Positions 1 to 11,804 of a stretch of DNA of 64,000 nt are shown here, piece by piece. The position numbers and the translations under genes were made by a program. The DNA is from Carposina sasakii (lineage: Eukaryota > Arthropoda > Insecta > Lepidoptera > Carposinidae), in NCBI GenBank assembly GCA_014607495.2, contig CP053150.1, positions 5,848,495 through 5,912,494 of the forward strand, read 5' to 3'. The first letter of the stretch is position 1. The number at the start of each line of letters is the position of its first letter. The notes below the pieces were generated by a model. The model worked only from the letters and a program-made list of their open reading frames with translations. It was not told where the DNA came from and ran no database searches.

Positions 1-120
1 GCCCAAACCATATCATGATGTGGCCAATAGACAGTTGAACTTTTCATGAAATGCGACCATTTCATGAAATGCTCGACCATTTCATGAAATGATCAATTCT
101 ACGATATGGCCACGACATAT
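1..120. repeat. Short palindromic tandem repeat
   Basis: A unit of about 21 bases built around the 12-base palindrome atttcatgaaat recurs three times between about 41 and 91, separated by cgacc-type spacers. It may be the edge of an element cut off by the left end of the window. There is no coding potential. Confidence 0.5.
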
Positions 121-900
121 ACATATTCTGTCTAGCCGGTTGCCTTCATAATATATGTAGAGCATATACTAACCTCCAATAAATTGAAAGACTATAAATT
201 ACTAAGTTAGACATACTACAGTTGCCTTCATTGCCTACAAGTTTACTCTAGCAAATTTCAGGACTTGTGTAATGAATGTCCTCGCATTTTCCCAAAAGTT
301 CTGGTATCTCCAACTTCTAGGTTGATTGATAACAAGGGCAACATAATTAATATCTGTAGGTACATCTTAGGACTTAGCTCTTCGCTATAAGTTCGCTATA
401 GGTATTAATACAACCTTTATCTTCAGCCTTACAACTTTAAGGGCCGGCAAATTGAATAGGTATCCTCTTTTTGTGCTAAAAGTTCCAAATTCTTCTGATA
501 TTCGCATCCTTACTCCGTATAAGCCTATCAGATAAGAAGTTCCTAAGAAGTTGTAATATTTTTATACAATAAAGTTCCTCCTAAAAGTTCTAAATTATGT
601 GCGTCCTTCGCCGTGTCTCTTCGCAGTGATTAATTTACGACACAGGAATTTCGCTAAGTACCCATTATTTAAGAACAACGGGAAGAATATTTAAGTATTT
701 TCGACTTCTCCGGTAGTTGGAGTTTGCCAAGACTTTATAGACGAAGTTCGGCGATGCGCTACCTAGTGAAATATTCAACTATAGGTAGCAAGAAAACCGC
801 CGCCGCGCTTTCTCTTCGAATTAAAATGTAAAGTAACTGGAATTAGTGATTATACTTTCAAAAAATAAACTGTATTCTAAGCTAATGTAGAGAGATATTG
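121..900. other. AT-rich intergenic DNA, no feature seen
   Basis: No open frame, RNA gene or repeat structure could be recognised here. Confidence 0.4.
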
Positions 901-1557
901 AATTGTATCAGGCGTCACTATTCGGAAGTTCAAATCTCTATTGAGGGATCGCCCACCACCGGGCCCTATACCCTCCGCTGACCCTCGGATCTGCCTACTC
1001 ATGATCACGAACACAAGACACTACAGTCGCAACGAGAAGCCAGATCCAAGCACTAGGTGTAATGTATGTAATGACTTTGTCGTACAGCCTTGATATGGTC
1101 TTTTTTTATATATATTTAATATTATTATAAATTTATTTTTCTTCTAATAATTTAACAATTAATAACTAATGTATATTTTTAATATTTATTTATCTATAAT
1201 AATTTTACATTTCTAAACTAATATGTAGGTATTAACATTTATTTTTTTATGTTGATTGAGGTTATGTTGATAAAAATGATTTGCAATACATTGGTTTTAG
1301 TTGTTAGTTAGTTGGTTCGGTAGATAGAACTAACATGGAAAACTAATCCTGATGATGCCACGGGTGTTGGCGAAACATATGTCGATTAAAATTTTAATTG
1401 GTTTTCGGATTAGCAGCTATGTATTTATGGTTGCATGCTAGGTGCTTGGATCTGGCTTCTCGTTGCGACTGTAGTGTCTTGTGTTCGTGATCATGAGTAG
1501 GCAGATCCGAGGGTCAGCGGAGGGTATAGGGCCCGGTGGTGGGCGATCCCTCAATAG
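901..1557. mobile_element. Foldback element with 116-bp identical arms (family A, copy 1)
   Basis: Bases 938-1053 and 1442-1557 are exact reverse complements of each other (116 of 116 by eye) around a 388-base AT-rich spacer. A leader at 901-937, containing attcggaagttc, is shared with other copies at 21.2, 33.2 and 54.3 kb. The spacer segment near 1350-1383 (gatgccacgg...ggcgaaacatatgt) recurs at 21.4 kb and, degraded, at 54.2 kb. No transposase is encoded, so it is a non-autonomous element of unknown superfamily. Confidence 0.75.
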
Positions 1558-2090
1558 AAATGTAGAGAGAGACGTATATGTAGAGAGAGTGTAGAGTGGT
1601 CCAACAATAAGTTACTTAAATAAATTAAAGCTCTATCTTTCAAACACTATAGGTAATATTATTCTGTTCAATTCTGAAAAATTTTACTTTGCCCCCCTTG
1701 CAGCAAATACTAAATCTAGATTTAATAAATAGAGAATTACTTGTGTTCCTTATGTAGTTGACATGTTGTCTACCTTTTTAACATAAATGTGTGTCATGTG
1801 TGCTAGGGTTATTATCGATTTAATTATAATGTAAAATAATCATTTGCGGCAAATGGCCCTTAAAGTCATTGTGATAGATTAGTCTATCCCAATTCAATGA
1901 ACATTGCGAATCAAGTTAATCGTGAAACTTGCCCTCTAAACCTCCTGAAACATAGTTACGAGTACTCGTATGTTCTAAATAAACATAGGTTCCAGTTCGT
2001 CCCTACATATTGGCGCGGTACGTGCGCTCAATCCTAATCAATTTGCATGTGGCCTACATAAAATGAAACTTTCCGAGGGCCACCCTTATG
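1558..2090. other. Intergenic DNA, no feature seen
   Basis: Only a short gtagagag microrepeat at 1562-1600 stands out, which echoes gtagagag just left of the foldback element at about 887-894. Confidence 0.35.
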
Positions 2091-2495
2091 TAGGGTTCCG
2101 TATAAACTACGAGTAGGATGTCTTGTGTTATTTGATAGTAGGCGGTAGTTATGTGATAGCTTGAGCTTTATAACCTCAATTAAAATTAAAAACGATTAAA
2201 ATTAATATACTACTTAATGAGGTTTTTGTAAAGTTATCAAATATAATTAAGAGATTTATTAATTATCGTAGAATATAAGGGTCTGTAAAACTAAGGGTCA
2301 GTAAAAAGGTGCATAACATGATGCTCATTAAATAATTAAATATAGATATATTTATTATTAAAATAATGAAATTATTGAGAATTTAGATCAATTCTTCTTT
2401 TTCTATCAGCAACTGTAATAAGAATTTGTGTGCAATCGAAAAAAGAAAAATTCAGTGATGATTAACAGACGTATTTTTCCTATACGGAACCCTTA
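2091..2495. mobile_element. Possible small inverted-repeat element
   Basis: The motif agggttccgtata at 2092-2104 reappears inverted as tatacggaaccct at 2481-2493. Terminal motifs of this agggttccgta type are frequent in lepidopteran non-autonomous DNA elements. The interior is AT-rich with no coding. The short terminal match leaves this tentative. Confidence 0.3.
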
Positions 2496-3416
2496 CAAAA
2501 GAGCGATTCCAATTTCTACGCTTTTTACTCCCAAGTTATGTGATTGAACTCATTGCTATTCGTACGGACGCTTCGCAACTTTTATACTTAATAAAAGACA
2601 CGCAAACGTTACAAATAATATGAAAGACGGATATGGGAACGTGCGTTCCACAAAGAAACGGGACATATAAATCCTTTACGTAGATAGGTATACATTTGTG
2701 TACTATATAGGTTCTCGTGAGGCGTCTGTGGAACAATCATGTTAACAAGCCCTTCTCTTGTCTTTGAAGCATTTACCTATATAGGTACATCTGTTAAGAA
2801 ATTTAGTAAATGAAGACATAGTATAGTCCAAGATTTGGTGACTGTTTTCTTTGGTTTTTTGACTGACTGATGTATGATGTTCACTTTATCACAAGAACAG
2901 CTGCTGACAACCTTACGAGATTAAAATTGAATTGATTTTAATAATTAAAATATATCCTACTGAAGTGTGCTACCTATGTGCTGCGTATAACCTAATAATC
3001 TATTGATTTCTGCCGAATACACGAATATGGTTCTAAAAATAAGCTCTCCCACACATTGTTACTCATCTCGATTCGTGCAGTAAGCAAAATTACAGAATAA
3101 AGCGTTGCTTACTCTTTTACTACCGAAAGATCGGGGAAGTTCTTTTTATTGCTCCGGTTTTACAGTCACGGTAATAGCGGGATTCAGGGGATGGAGTGCG
3201 ATTACGTTTTCCCGTTTCCCGGGAATTTTCATTACTGCGATGTTAGGATCATAAAATTATCTGAAGGAGGCTAGGTTTTTGTCTTTTAGATACTGTTGAC
3301 TAACATTGGAATAATTTATTTATACTGAGTGTAACAGAAGGAGCGAATTAAGCGAAATTCTATTAATATAGCCCACGTATGCACGAAAACTGAGACTGGA
3401 TTTTTTTTATTTCAGA
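2496..3416. other. Intergenic DNA, no feature seen
   Basis: No repeat or gene recognised. The small open frame at 2536-2736 on the minus strand shows no family features and fits chance. Confidence 0.35.
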
Positions 3417-3749
3417 CTAGTGGACGCCCGCGACTCCGTCCGTGTGGACTACATAAAAAACTTAAGTGTCGAAATTTTCTGAGATAAAAACATTTTCCCG
3501 GGATAATAAAATAGCCAATATGTTAAGTGGGACCTGTCACAATATATTCCTGAAAACTGCATCGAAATCGGTTCAGCCGTTCCTGAGATTAGTGTGCACA
3601 AACGCACAGACAAACCGACAAACAGACAAAAATTCCAAAAATCATTGTTTTGGGTACTATTGCGTTGATAAAGGTCTCCTATAGTATTTTTTCTGATATA
3701 TCTTCCATGTACAGACAGCGATTCGTTACATTTTTATTATATGTATAGA
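3417..3749 (-). mobile_element. Non-autonomous Helitron
   Basis: Read on the minus strand it begins TCTATACAT at 3749 with A immediately outside. It ends in CTAG at 3420-3417 with T immediately outside, preceded by the GC-rich stretch gcgggcgtcca. This is the A|TC...CTAG|T arrangement of Helitrons. The body (cccgggataa, gtgggacctgtcac, cgcacagacaaa) recurs at 20.6, 43.2 and 49.8 kb. No protein is encoded. Confidence 0.75.
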
Positions 3750-3861
3750 TATTCTTGTTTAGGAGGTATACAAATAGTTAATAGGTACGTACTGATTAGC
3801 AACAATATGTATAAGGAAAGACTGAAGGAAAACAAAGTACATACCAACATTTATTGTACTA

Positions 3862-4020
3862 CTAGCGGCCGCCCACAACTTCGTCCGCGTGAGGGGGCAC
3901 TGCACCCGTGCGAAGCTGAGGCTTATTACTTCAACGCCTTCCTCGATAAATGGGTTATCTAACACTGAAATTTTTTTTTAATCGGACCATTGATTCTTAA
4001 GATTAGCGCGATCAAACAAA
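3862..4020 (-). mobile_element. Helitron 3'-end fragment
   Basis: On the minus strand a GC-rich terminus (gaagttgtgggcggccg) runs into CTAG at 3865-3862 followed by T, the Helitron 3' signature. The 5' boundary is not clear; 4020 is an estimate. Confidence 0.45.
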
Positions 4021-4892
4021 CAAACTTTTCAGCGTACAATATTAGTATAGATTTTAAAAATGCCAAACCAGTTACATCACATAAGCATATAAAATAACTT
4101 CAAGCTAAACTTGTAAAGAACAATTAAAACTATAGAGAAAACCACTTACATATAAGTCATCGGGTAATAATAATTGCTCTCCGCTGCACTCGAAGTCAAC
4201 TCGTTAGAATCTAGTGCACTTTGAGACGACTGCGCTGAAGGTAAACGAGTCAAATTGATATTCTGCAAAAATGACGGAGATTCAATAAGGGTCCTTGAAG
4301 TTTTTAGAGGCTCCATTTATGGACTCAAGTTTGTTTTGTATGGAAATAACAAAAAATAAAGTAATGCAAATGCAAACAATGCAAAAAAGAAAAAAGAATG
4401 CATCACCTTCTGGGTCAAACTAAACATTTAAAATCTTCTCTGGATCTCCTCCAAGAAATCTACATATAAAACTGTATATTCCGAAAATTTCTGTATATTA
4501 AAACCATAATAATATGTCGTTCTATAGAAGACAACACAAAACTTACGTTTCCGATTTATACAGCAAAACTTACTTAAAAAGCATTTTAAAAGTACACTTT
4601 GAGAAACTTGTAACAAACAGATTTATGAATTTTCGATAAAATCACTCCGGGCTCATCAATCAAGCGGTAACGAGGTTAGCAGGGCTTGCTCTAAAGTTGT
4701 TCTTCGCCAATCTGAGCAGCATTCAAAAAGTGCTGGGGCCAGATTCTCGGATCCAGTCATTTATTCGTGCATACAAAATGTTTGAAAACCAAGATGGCAG
4801 ATACATGGACAGCTGGGCATTGGCGGCACTTTTACTCAGCAACTATCAAATAGTCTAGCCGGAACAGACCAGGTGATTTTCTATGCTACTCG
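4021..4892. other. Intergenic DNA, no feature seen
   Basis: Bases 4640-4860 are a little less AT-rich and contain a stretch without obvious repeats, but no convincing exon with splice sites was found. Confidence 0.3.
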
Positions 4893-5058
4893 TAGATATT
4901 ATATCATCATCGTCATCGTCAGCCTATTGCAGTCCACTGCTGGACGTAGGCCTCCCCCAGTGTACGCCACATGGCTCGATCTCCCGTTTTTGCCATCCAG
5001 TCACTACCAGCCGTCCTCTTTAAGTCATCGGTCCATCTGGCCGGAGGGCGCCCAACGC
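4893..5058 (-). mobile_element. 5'-truncated non-LTR retrotransposon, C-terminal end of ORF2
   Basis: The minus strand reads in one frame from about 5053 to a TGA at 4921-4919. It encodes a C-terminal tail that starts GRPPARWTDDLKR and ends EAYVQQWTAIG before the stop. The GRPPxRWxDD motif followed by W..LGEAYVQQW is familiar from the very end of the reverse-transcriptase ORF of RTE-like non-LTR elements in Lepidoptera. A short 3' tail of cgatga/tgatga repeats follows at 4918-4893. Everything upstream is missing, as expected of a 5'-truncated insertion. Confidence 0.7.
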
Positions 5059-5085
5059 TACGCTTATATATTATAAATGCTAATA

Positions 5086-5577
5086 TACAGGATGTTTTTT
5101 CGTTGCCACTCTTAACGAAGGGTACGTACTCTATATATCAAATAAAGTAAGTTTAAAAAACCTGGGAAGTGTCTGGTTTCAAAATATTAGGGTCCAAAGT
5201 TGAGTAAATAGACTGCGTTTTTCTGCATAAATGCATTTTTTTTCATTACTCGTAGACGCGCGTAGCGATATTTATAGTGTTCAGCGAAAAAAATTAATAT
5301 GCTAGTTTTATAATAGACAGATATTAATTATTTATCGTGAATTTAAATCTTGCTACGCGCTTCTATGTGCATTTATACAAGAAAAACGCAGTCTAATTTA
5401 CTCAACTTTCCCAGTATTACCCTTTGTGGCATAACTTACCTAATATTTCATGTATAGAATACCAGAGTACCCTTCCCAGGTTAAAGGTGGCTTCACATAG
5501 AGAAAAATTATCGTGATGATGATGAGATTCCGTAGTATATTCGGGATACGTATGACGACCAATATAATAATCCTGTA
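5086..5577 (+). mobile_element. MITE-1, copy 1 (longer palindromic form)
   Basis: It starts tacaggatgtttttt and ends aatcctgta, imperfect terminal inverted repeats of the tacaggGTG type. Bases 5157-5236 are the reverse complement of a segment present in the forward sense in the shorter copies at 28.75, 37.6 and 53.7 kb, and a forward version lies at about 5368-5420. This copy therefore carries both arms. No coding capacity. Confidence 0.65.
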
Positions 5578-7029
5578 TATATATTATTATTTAAATTAGA
5601 TATAAGCTATACACAGTTTAATTTGACAGAAATTCCATATATTTTGTCAAAAATCAAGTATAACGAGATTGTAACTCTAAAGCGCATTTTATTAGTAGCA
5701 GGGTATGGAAAGTACAGTAAATATGCAGTTGATCGTACATTATATCCTTTATTTGTCTAATATTTGTATGAAAAACGTGTTCAGAGAAGTGTCGAGTGAC
5801 GGGAGAATCGGGTCCGTCCATGTACTGATACTGTTTGCGTCTTATCGCCAAGTTTCTTACCAACTAGAATACACCGAGAGAACAGCGATTTATCAATCAA
5901 TAGACTTAATAATGATAATAATACGTCTTTCGATATTTTTTTACAACCAATTACAAAACAATACCATGCTTACCTACTTTAGTGTTTAGCGACTTCTAAA
6001 GTTCATTTGGCATACTGCTCAATCTGACGATGGTACAAAATAGCTACAAAAATATAAAAATACACAATATATACACGAGATTAAAAGTTTACGCTTATAC
6101 TTACCAACTATTTCAAAATACAGTTTTTACACCCTCCCAGCTTACGTGAGAGATATATTTCAAAATGGAATAAACGTAAAATAAAAAGCAGTGTTTTCAT
6201 CTCACAAAGTGCCTATTATCGAACAAAAACAAAGCCAGCGTTCGGCTCCGCCTATGTCATGCGCCAAGTGCTATTGTATGCTGTGTAGTACAGGCTTATT
6301 ACGCACTTCCTTTGTGCGGGTAGTTTCATATTGTGAAAGTTATTTTTATTTTACAAAACTGTTGTGGTATTACAGTTTTAAACCTAAACGGTATTCTATT
6401 TGATTTAACTATACCTCACTGCGCTCTGCCTCAATATTATTAAAAATTTTTAAAAATAAATCATATTAAAAATGCTTAGTACCTATTTATGATAGTATGA
6501 ATAACGTGGAAGTTTGTGAGAACATTTGGATATTTTTCGTTTTGACGCGAAAACTACCAGAGACTTTTTATTATGTAGCTTATAGTATAGGTATGTGAAA
6601 AGTTGCTTTGCGAATACGTCCGCGTATATTAGGTAATAGCACATGAACTATAGATACATAGACGCGGACGTATTCGCAAAGCCACTAAATCATCATATCA
6701 TAATAAATATATTGCCATACCATACACAAATACCTCTTCCTTATCACCACATTTCATTATGTACATATAAATGTATGAAGCGCCACAAGAAGGCTGTTGA
6801 CGCGTTTCCTTTGTTTATGGCTTCGCATGTGCGTTTTATTTCTTCGCCAGAAGACGACCCTGCTATATCTGTTTGTTATTGCTATCGTTAAATGCTCAAT
6901 TGTTTCCTATTTTATCCAGACAGGTAGCTTATCTGTTTAATGTGACAAAATATACTCGTCGGATGTAAAGTAAGAGAGAAAAAAAACAGAAAACCAATGA
7001 AATTATTTGCTATTTTAGATTTTTCTAAA
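5578..7029. other. Intergenic DNA with one strong hairpin
   Basis: No gene was recognised. The small open frames here are AT-rich and lack family features. The only clear structure is the hairpin at 6605-6682, listed separately. Confidence 0.35.
6605..6682. repeat. Perfect 21-bp hairpin
   Basis: Bases 6605-6625 (gctttgcgaatacgtccgcg plus t) pair exactly with 6662-6682 across a 36-base loop. It could be a relic of a foldback element or a transcribed hairpin. Nothing else marks it as a gene. Confidence 0.6.
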
Positions 7030-7031
7030 CT

Positions 7032-7124
7032 GATACGGGGATTTACTAGAATACGTCAGCTGCATCTCTTTCCTTGCATGTCGTAAGAACCGACTAAGAA
7101 ATTCGGGCTTTCTCTCGGGCTAGC
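7032..7124 (-). repeat. Interspersed repeat family B, fragment
   Basis: The reverse complement carries the family B block gatgcagctgacgtattcta and the preceding cttacgacatgcaagg. It is one of nine copies recognised in the window (10.9, 14.5, 19.6, 29.7, 35.0, 48.5, 50.6 and 55.3 kb). The family is not one I can name. Confidence 0.5.
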
Positions 7125-8838
7125 ATCTTGATTTTATGGTACGCCGTACGAGTATCTCCATAATGAACCTGCTGTTCTAATTACCCCATTTCGGGAATGC
7201 CTACTCCCATGGGTATATTATGTAGGTATGTATTTTTGATAATCGCAACACAGAATAGATAATTACTTAACTTCTGGCAAATATATTTAAAGTTGTGTTT
7301 CGCGTATCTACGTTTTTAAGAGGGGGTACCTGTGCCCTGTACGATCAAAACCATAATCCAACGTATAGAACCAAGACATAAGTAAATGTAATGGAAAAAA
7401 ATAACGAGCTGTGAAGAAAGCCTAAACTCTCCATTTAAAGAGCAACTAAAGACTTTATTAAAGTAGGTAAAGTGAAGGAGGAGTTCATCACAGAAATGAA
7501 CTAATCTGTCATGGGTTTCGTGAAAAATTGCCGTCAAAGCAGTGTGTTTGCATTGCATTTTTTGGTAGCTTCATACTCGTATAGGCAGAAATTGAATTCT
7601 TTATGTGAATAATATTTACGTTCTGAGTGTTATTTTTATGACTATATAGTAGTTTGACATCGAAAAATAAACCTTCAAGGTTATTTTTTTTTTATTGCAG
7701 TGTACAGCATATCTGTCGACTTTCATAAACTTTAGTTTTACATGAAATCACTCTACAGTTCACTTTAATAGGTTAGTCTATGTATCTATTATACTTGTGT
7801 GAGTCTATATCTATATGGACGGTGTTGTTGGGGCAAGTAATACCTTAAAATTATCCATATCTGGATCATGGCGCAGCTATACAGGATGTAACAAATGGAG
7901 TGTATAATGTAAGAAAAACTAGCGCTAACATCTTATAATACATTTTAAAATTAATTAGAGTAAAGCGGTTGTGTAGTTTGCATAGTTCTGCCCAACCTCT
8001 TTGGGGATATAGGTGTGACTTTATGTGTCTGTTACCGTCCAAACCCGCTAGGAGAAGCTAGCGGGTTTGGAAGGTTAGCGGTATCAGCCATAGGACGAAA
8101 TAGTTAGTTAGACATCCTCTGTACAAATAGTAATTTTAGTGGTCTAACTTCTACAATGAACTTTCTAGTATTGGAATGATAAACAAATTCTTACATCTAT
8201 ATCGATTCAATATAAACCTAACTCTACCTATCTTTAGTGACTAGAATATATTTCATTCATTTCTTTGTCATCGTCCATAAAATAAATGCACGTACATTTT
8301 AAACGTTCGTTTCTTGAGCTAACAGAGTATGAAACATTGTGTGAATCCGCAAATATTTTCTCGTACGCTGCAACGTAATAAATGGTGAATTGCATTCACA
8401 GCACAGAAATTTTTATTGCTTTTGCTTGGCTTCTCTGTAAAAATTGACAATATAGTGAACTTTATGACATTTATGCATAGTTTGCTATCAAATAAAACGA
8501 TATACCTATGTACGTGCCTAACACATTAACATAACATTGATAGAGTTTGGTTAATTGTATTTTGTATATTAAGGCACTAACAGATCTCCGTAATATTAGT
8601 GCCTATACTCGTAGTACCTGTATAAAATGATTATAGATCCTTAATTCCTCGAACAAAATAGAAGTGTCTTCTAAGTGTTCGCGTTAATGTGGAGTTACAT
8701 AACTTTGCACCTAGAATAATCCACCCAAATGCTGAGGTGGGAATCAAAATGGCTCTCACAGTATACCGTCTCCAAGGCTATGGTTTTCTGCGAATAACGG
8801 TGCTACATACACCTACCTGAAATCCGTACGAATATAAA
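7125..8838. other. Intergenic DNA, no gene seen
   Basis: Contains the short hairpin at 8039-8070, listed separately. The region 7975-8110 around it is less AT-rich and resembles a dispersed repeat, but no boundary could be set. Confidence 0.3.
8039..8070. repeat. Perfect 13-bp hairpin with 6-base loop
   Basis: ccaaacccgctag at 8039-8051 pairs completely with ctagcgggtttgg at 8058-8070, with loop gagaag. It sits in a repeat-like stretch and may be part of a transposon end. Confidence 0.6.
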
Positions 8839-8845
8839 AAGACAT

Positions 8846-8949
8846 GGTAGCTGGAAGAAATCTCTGTAAGAGATAAGCTCGCCTATGTACATTACTTTGT
8901 AAATATTTTATCTTTTGTGTTTTTCTGTGTACAATAAAGAATAGAAAAA
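8846..8949 (+). mobile_element. 3' end of a non-LTR element or related SINE
   Basis: The run ggaagaaatctctgtaagag, then ataagctcgcc, then tgtacaataaagaata, matches the layout I know from a very common lepidopteran retroposon 3' end: ggaagaaatc, a short stem, tgtacaataaag and a simple tail. There is an AATAAA at 8933-8938. It is truncated, with no coding. Confidence 0.55.
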
Positions 8950-9983
8950 AAGAAAGGAAAAAGACAGCCGTTTTTACGGCCGACATGTGGAAATTCCGCC
9001 CACTATGCTATGAAACCAATGGTTTATTACTCAAGCATGCCTAAATCAGTCCTAACCACTGAAATGTAAGCACTTATAAGCAACGTCAGCCCGTATAGAA
9101 CTTAGTCGTTCAAGTCTGCTTGTTCAAGATTAATGATTTAGTTTCTCAAACTAATCCCAACTTTACGCTTACTTTCAAGTCAATTGCAACTTTTAATGGA
9201 CGTTTTATGTGTGTATACTTGCTCGTAAACAAGCCAACAGTAGTGACTGAGCCAATGCATGTTTAATTCTCTTGTATGCAGGGGAGTTGCAATCTTATTT
9301 GTATGTACGAACATGATATAGTTGTTCTAAGATGTTAGTTTATATTTTGGTTTATTACAAGATTCAATACCGTTTTGTTATCCTGTTTCGTCTGGAGTAC
9401 GTATATTAAACTTTACAGTATAGTGTATTCAAATTCAAATATCATATATGACTATGAAATAAACCGTATAAACACGCTGTTACACTTCACACTTCAACTT
9501 TTTCGCTCATTTATTACCTACAGCATTTGCTTTTGTATCACACTAAAGTAAAATTTTAAAAATAAAGCCATGTACGACCCATGAAACCAGTGGAAACATA
9601 CATAGTAATATATTAGATATGAAACCTAAATAGAATGAAAAAGGTAGAACAAAGGCTAGAGTGCAGTACGCAGACGCGGCCGGAAGGAAGCCGCCACCGA
9701 GCCAAAATAATTTATGGCATTTTTCTTATAGGAAATATACAAAAGTTTTCAGCACTTCTATGCTTATGTATTTAATTAATGTCTTTGTTGTTCACAATCA
9801 GAGTAGACTTTATGTGAGAAATAGCAGCACACTTTTGATTTGTACATGTTTTTTCGGCTTCGTAGATTTTAATTAAATCGGCGGTACCTACCTGGATAAT
9901 TATTATCCGAGTATTATACTTGGTTACTCTTAATTAAGCTCTCATAAGAACTAGGGAGCTTTTGCTCAAATATTTCGGCGTGG
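8950..9983. other. Intergenic DNA, no feature seen
   Basis: No gene, RNA or repeat recognised. Confidence 0.35.
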
Positions 9984-10531
9984 CATGGCCATAGTAGAAT
10001 GACTGGGAAGTATGTTATCTTCATACAAACGTACCGCGCGCGGCTTGTATGTGTGCGCCATAGTATCTATGCGTCGCCGCACGCACACTCAAACAAAATC
10101 TCGACCCGTTTTTCAGTGCGCAAGTCGGGGCTAACACCGCACAAGGTTCGCGCGTCACTCACGGCTTTTCGGTACCGATAAATAAACGAAAAATGTGTGA
10201 TAATCGCAATGTGATAATAAACTATCGCAGGTACTTGCACTCATCACCACCCTGCGTCGCCTGTCTCTGGCCCCGCAACCACATAGGTCATCACCAGTCG
10301 CTCTTTCTTTAATCGTGAATAGTTTCATCATCGTTTAGGTAAAACCGACCTCAATAACCCTGAACTCAGACACCTCAAGTAAAAAATACAACTTCCCGGC
10401 CCTGGCCAATTTCTAGGCACTGAATTAATATTTAGCTAAAAGTGACAACCCTGAGGCAGGCAATGATAGGTAATTATGTCGCGGATTGGGCCGGAGATAG
10501 CCTACTTCCCACTCATTCTACTATGGCATGG
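9984..10531. mobile_element. Inverted-repeat element with 24-bp ends and possible 5-bp target duplication
   Basis: ccatagtagaatgactggga at 9989-10008, continuing to 10012, is repeated in inverse orientation at 10503-10526 (23 of 24 match). The element is flanked by catgg on both sides (9984-9988, 10527-10531). The interior is unusually GC-rich for the window near 10030-10160 and holds no convincing gene. Confidence 0.55.
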
Positions 10532-10904
10532 CGCCGCCGCCGCCATGGAAAATCACAATCGCACACACAACGCGGGGAGTAGCACCGTGCCGTGAAAAAC
10601 CACAATCTAACAAACAACGCGATGCCGCCGCCGCCCGCCGCCGCCCGCCGCCGTGCAAGCCGCCCACCTTCGCCAAGGAGCGCGGCATATTTATATTGTT
10701 GGTACTTTGAAATTTCAGGGAGTTATAAATATCTCAAATTATTAGGTACTTCAGTTTTCGACCTTTACCATTAGTCGCAGCCATGGAAAAGCCTGCGTTC
10801 AGCGTGAATGAAATGATGATGATGAAAATTTAATTTAAATATTTAATGACAAAGATATATACGACTGTGTTCCAAAAATATAGAAGCCTTAACTACTTGA
10901 TAAT
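10532..10904. other. GC-rich stretch with gcc repeats
   Basis: Bases 10532-10690 contain gccgcc runs and short frames of low complexity (A/R/P-rich). Two overlapping frames stay open only because of the triplet repeats. No splice or start context argues for a gene. Confidence 0.3.
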
Positions 10905-11046
10905 AAGCGAGATCCTACAGCTGCGTTTAGTAATGCTGCCACATGTAAAAGATCAGTGATAAGTCGCTAGCTCATCGCCTGAGTCCTGTGGCCTGAAGTC
11001 CTAAGTCGACTCTTTCTACTTTCATACAAAGATGCAGCTGATAGAT
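10905..11046 (+). repeat. Interspersed repeat family B
   Basis: It shares acatgtaaaagatcagtga, gctcatcgcctgag and gatgcagctgatag with the other family B copies. There are no clear inverted repeats or coding. Confidence 0.5.
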
Positions 11047-11804
11047 TCAATTGGGATGTTGACTATGGTTGAAATTTAATGACATTTTATGCTTATCAGA
11101 ATAAATCATCAAAATCATACCTATATGAAAAATTACAATTTGATTAAGTGTCCAAATGAGGTAGTAATAAGCCTTCAAAGTTAAGTAAGCAAGTCCGTTT
11201 TTCAAATGTGAAATTAATTGAAAATTACAACATCACATGTCCACCTACATCATTTACAGCAACTTTTGTTTTGTGACCATATTTATAAATGCAACATCGA
11301 ATAAAAGTTCTATTACGCGCATACATTTACTGAAAACGTGACGTCATAATGTGGTAGCCGTGTGAATGGAGCGTTTTTTGGCAAGTATAAAATTGTAATT
11401 TTAAAATTGTTATACTTAACCCGGAAAGTGGAAAGTTTTTACGCTAGCAAAGTTTTTCTCTCTTTTATTTTATGATCTTTCGATATAAATACAAATAAAA
11501 TAACTGTCAACATCCCTGTTAGAGATATTAGCACAGGACAATTTAATAACAAAAAGGAACTATTATATATTTTCTAATTGTTCCAACTAATTTCTTTATG
11601 TTTCCGCCTACGTTCTCTTAGTCTCCTTCGTTGGGAAACGCGTAATAAAAATGTGAGGTTTATAAGTTGCGCTACCGTGAGAGGCAATCAGTGGGCAAGT
11701 ACTTTCCTTTGAACTAAGCTTAGAGCAGCAGCCTTCGCAAATAAGCTCTTATAAAGCTATTCCAAGAATATATAAACTACTTAGGGCCAATTTTTCCAAT
11801 ATAA
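11047..11804. other. Intergenic DNA; one CRE-like palindrome
   Basis: No gene recognised. TGACGTCA lies at 11339-11346, but an isolated 8-mer is weak evidence for regulation. Confidence 0.3.

Noticed and set aside
1..120. CRISPR array
   Set aside because: Three short palindromic repeats with 7-9-base spacers in an animal genome. Neither the unit size nor the context fits CRISPR.
10528..10774. Alanine/proline/arginine-rich frames
   Set aside because: Produced by gcc triplet repeats in several frames. No splice context or family similarity.
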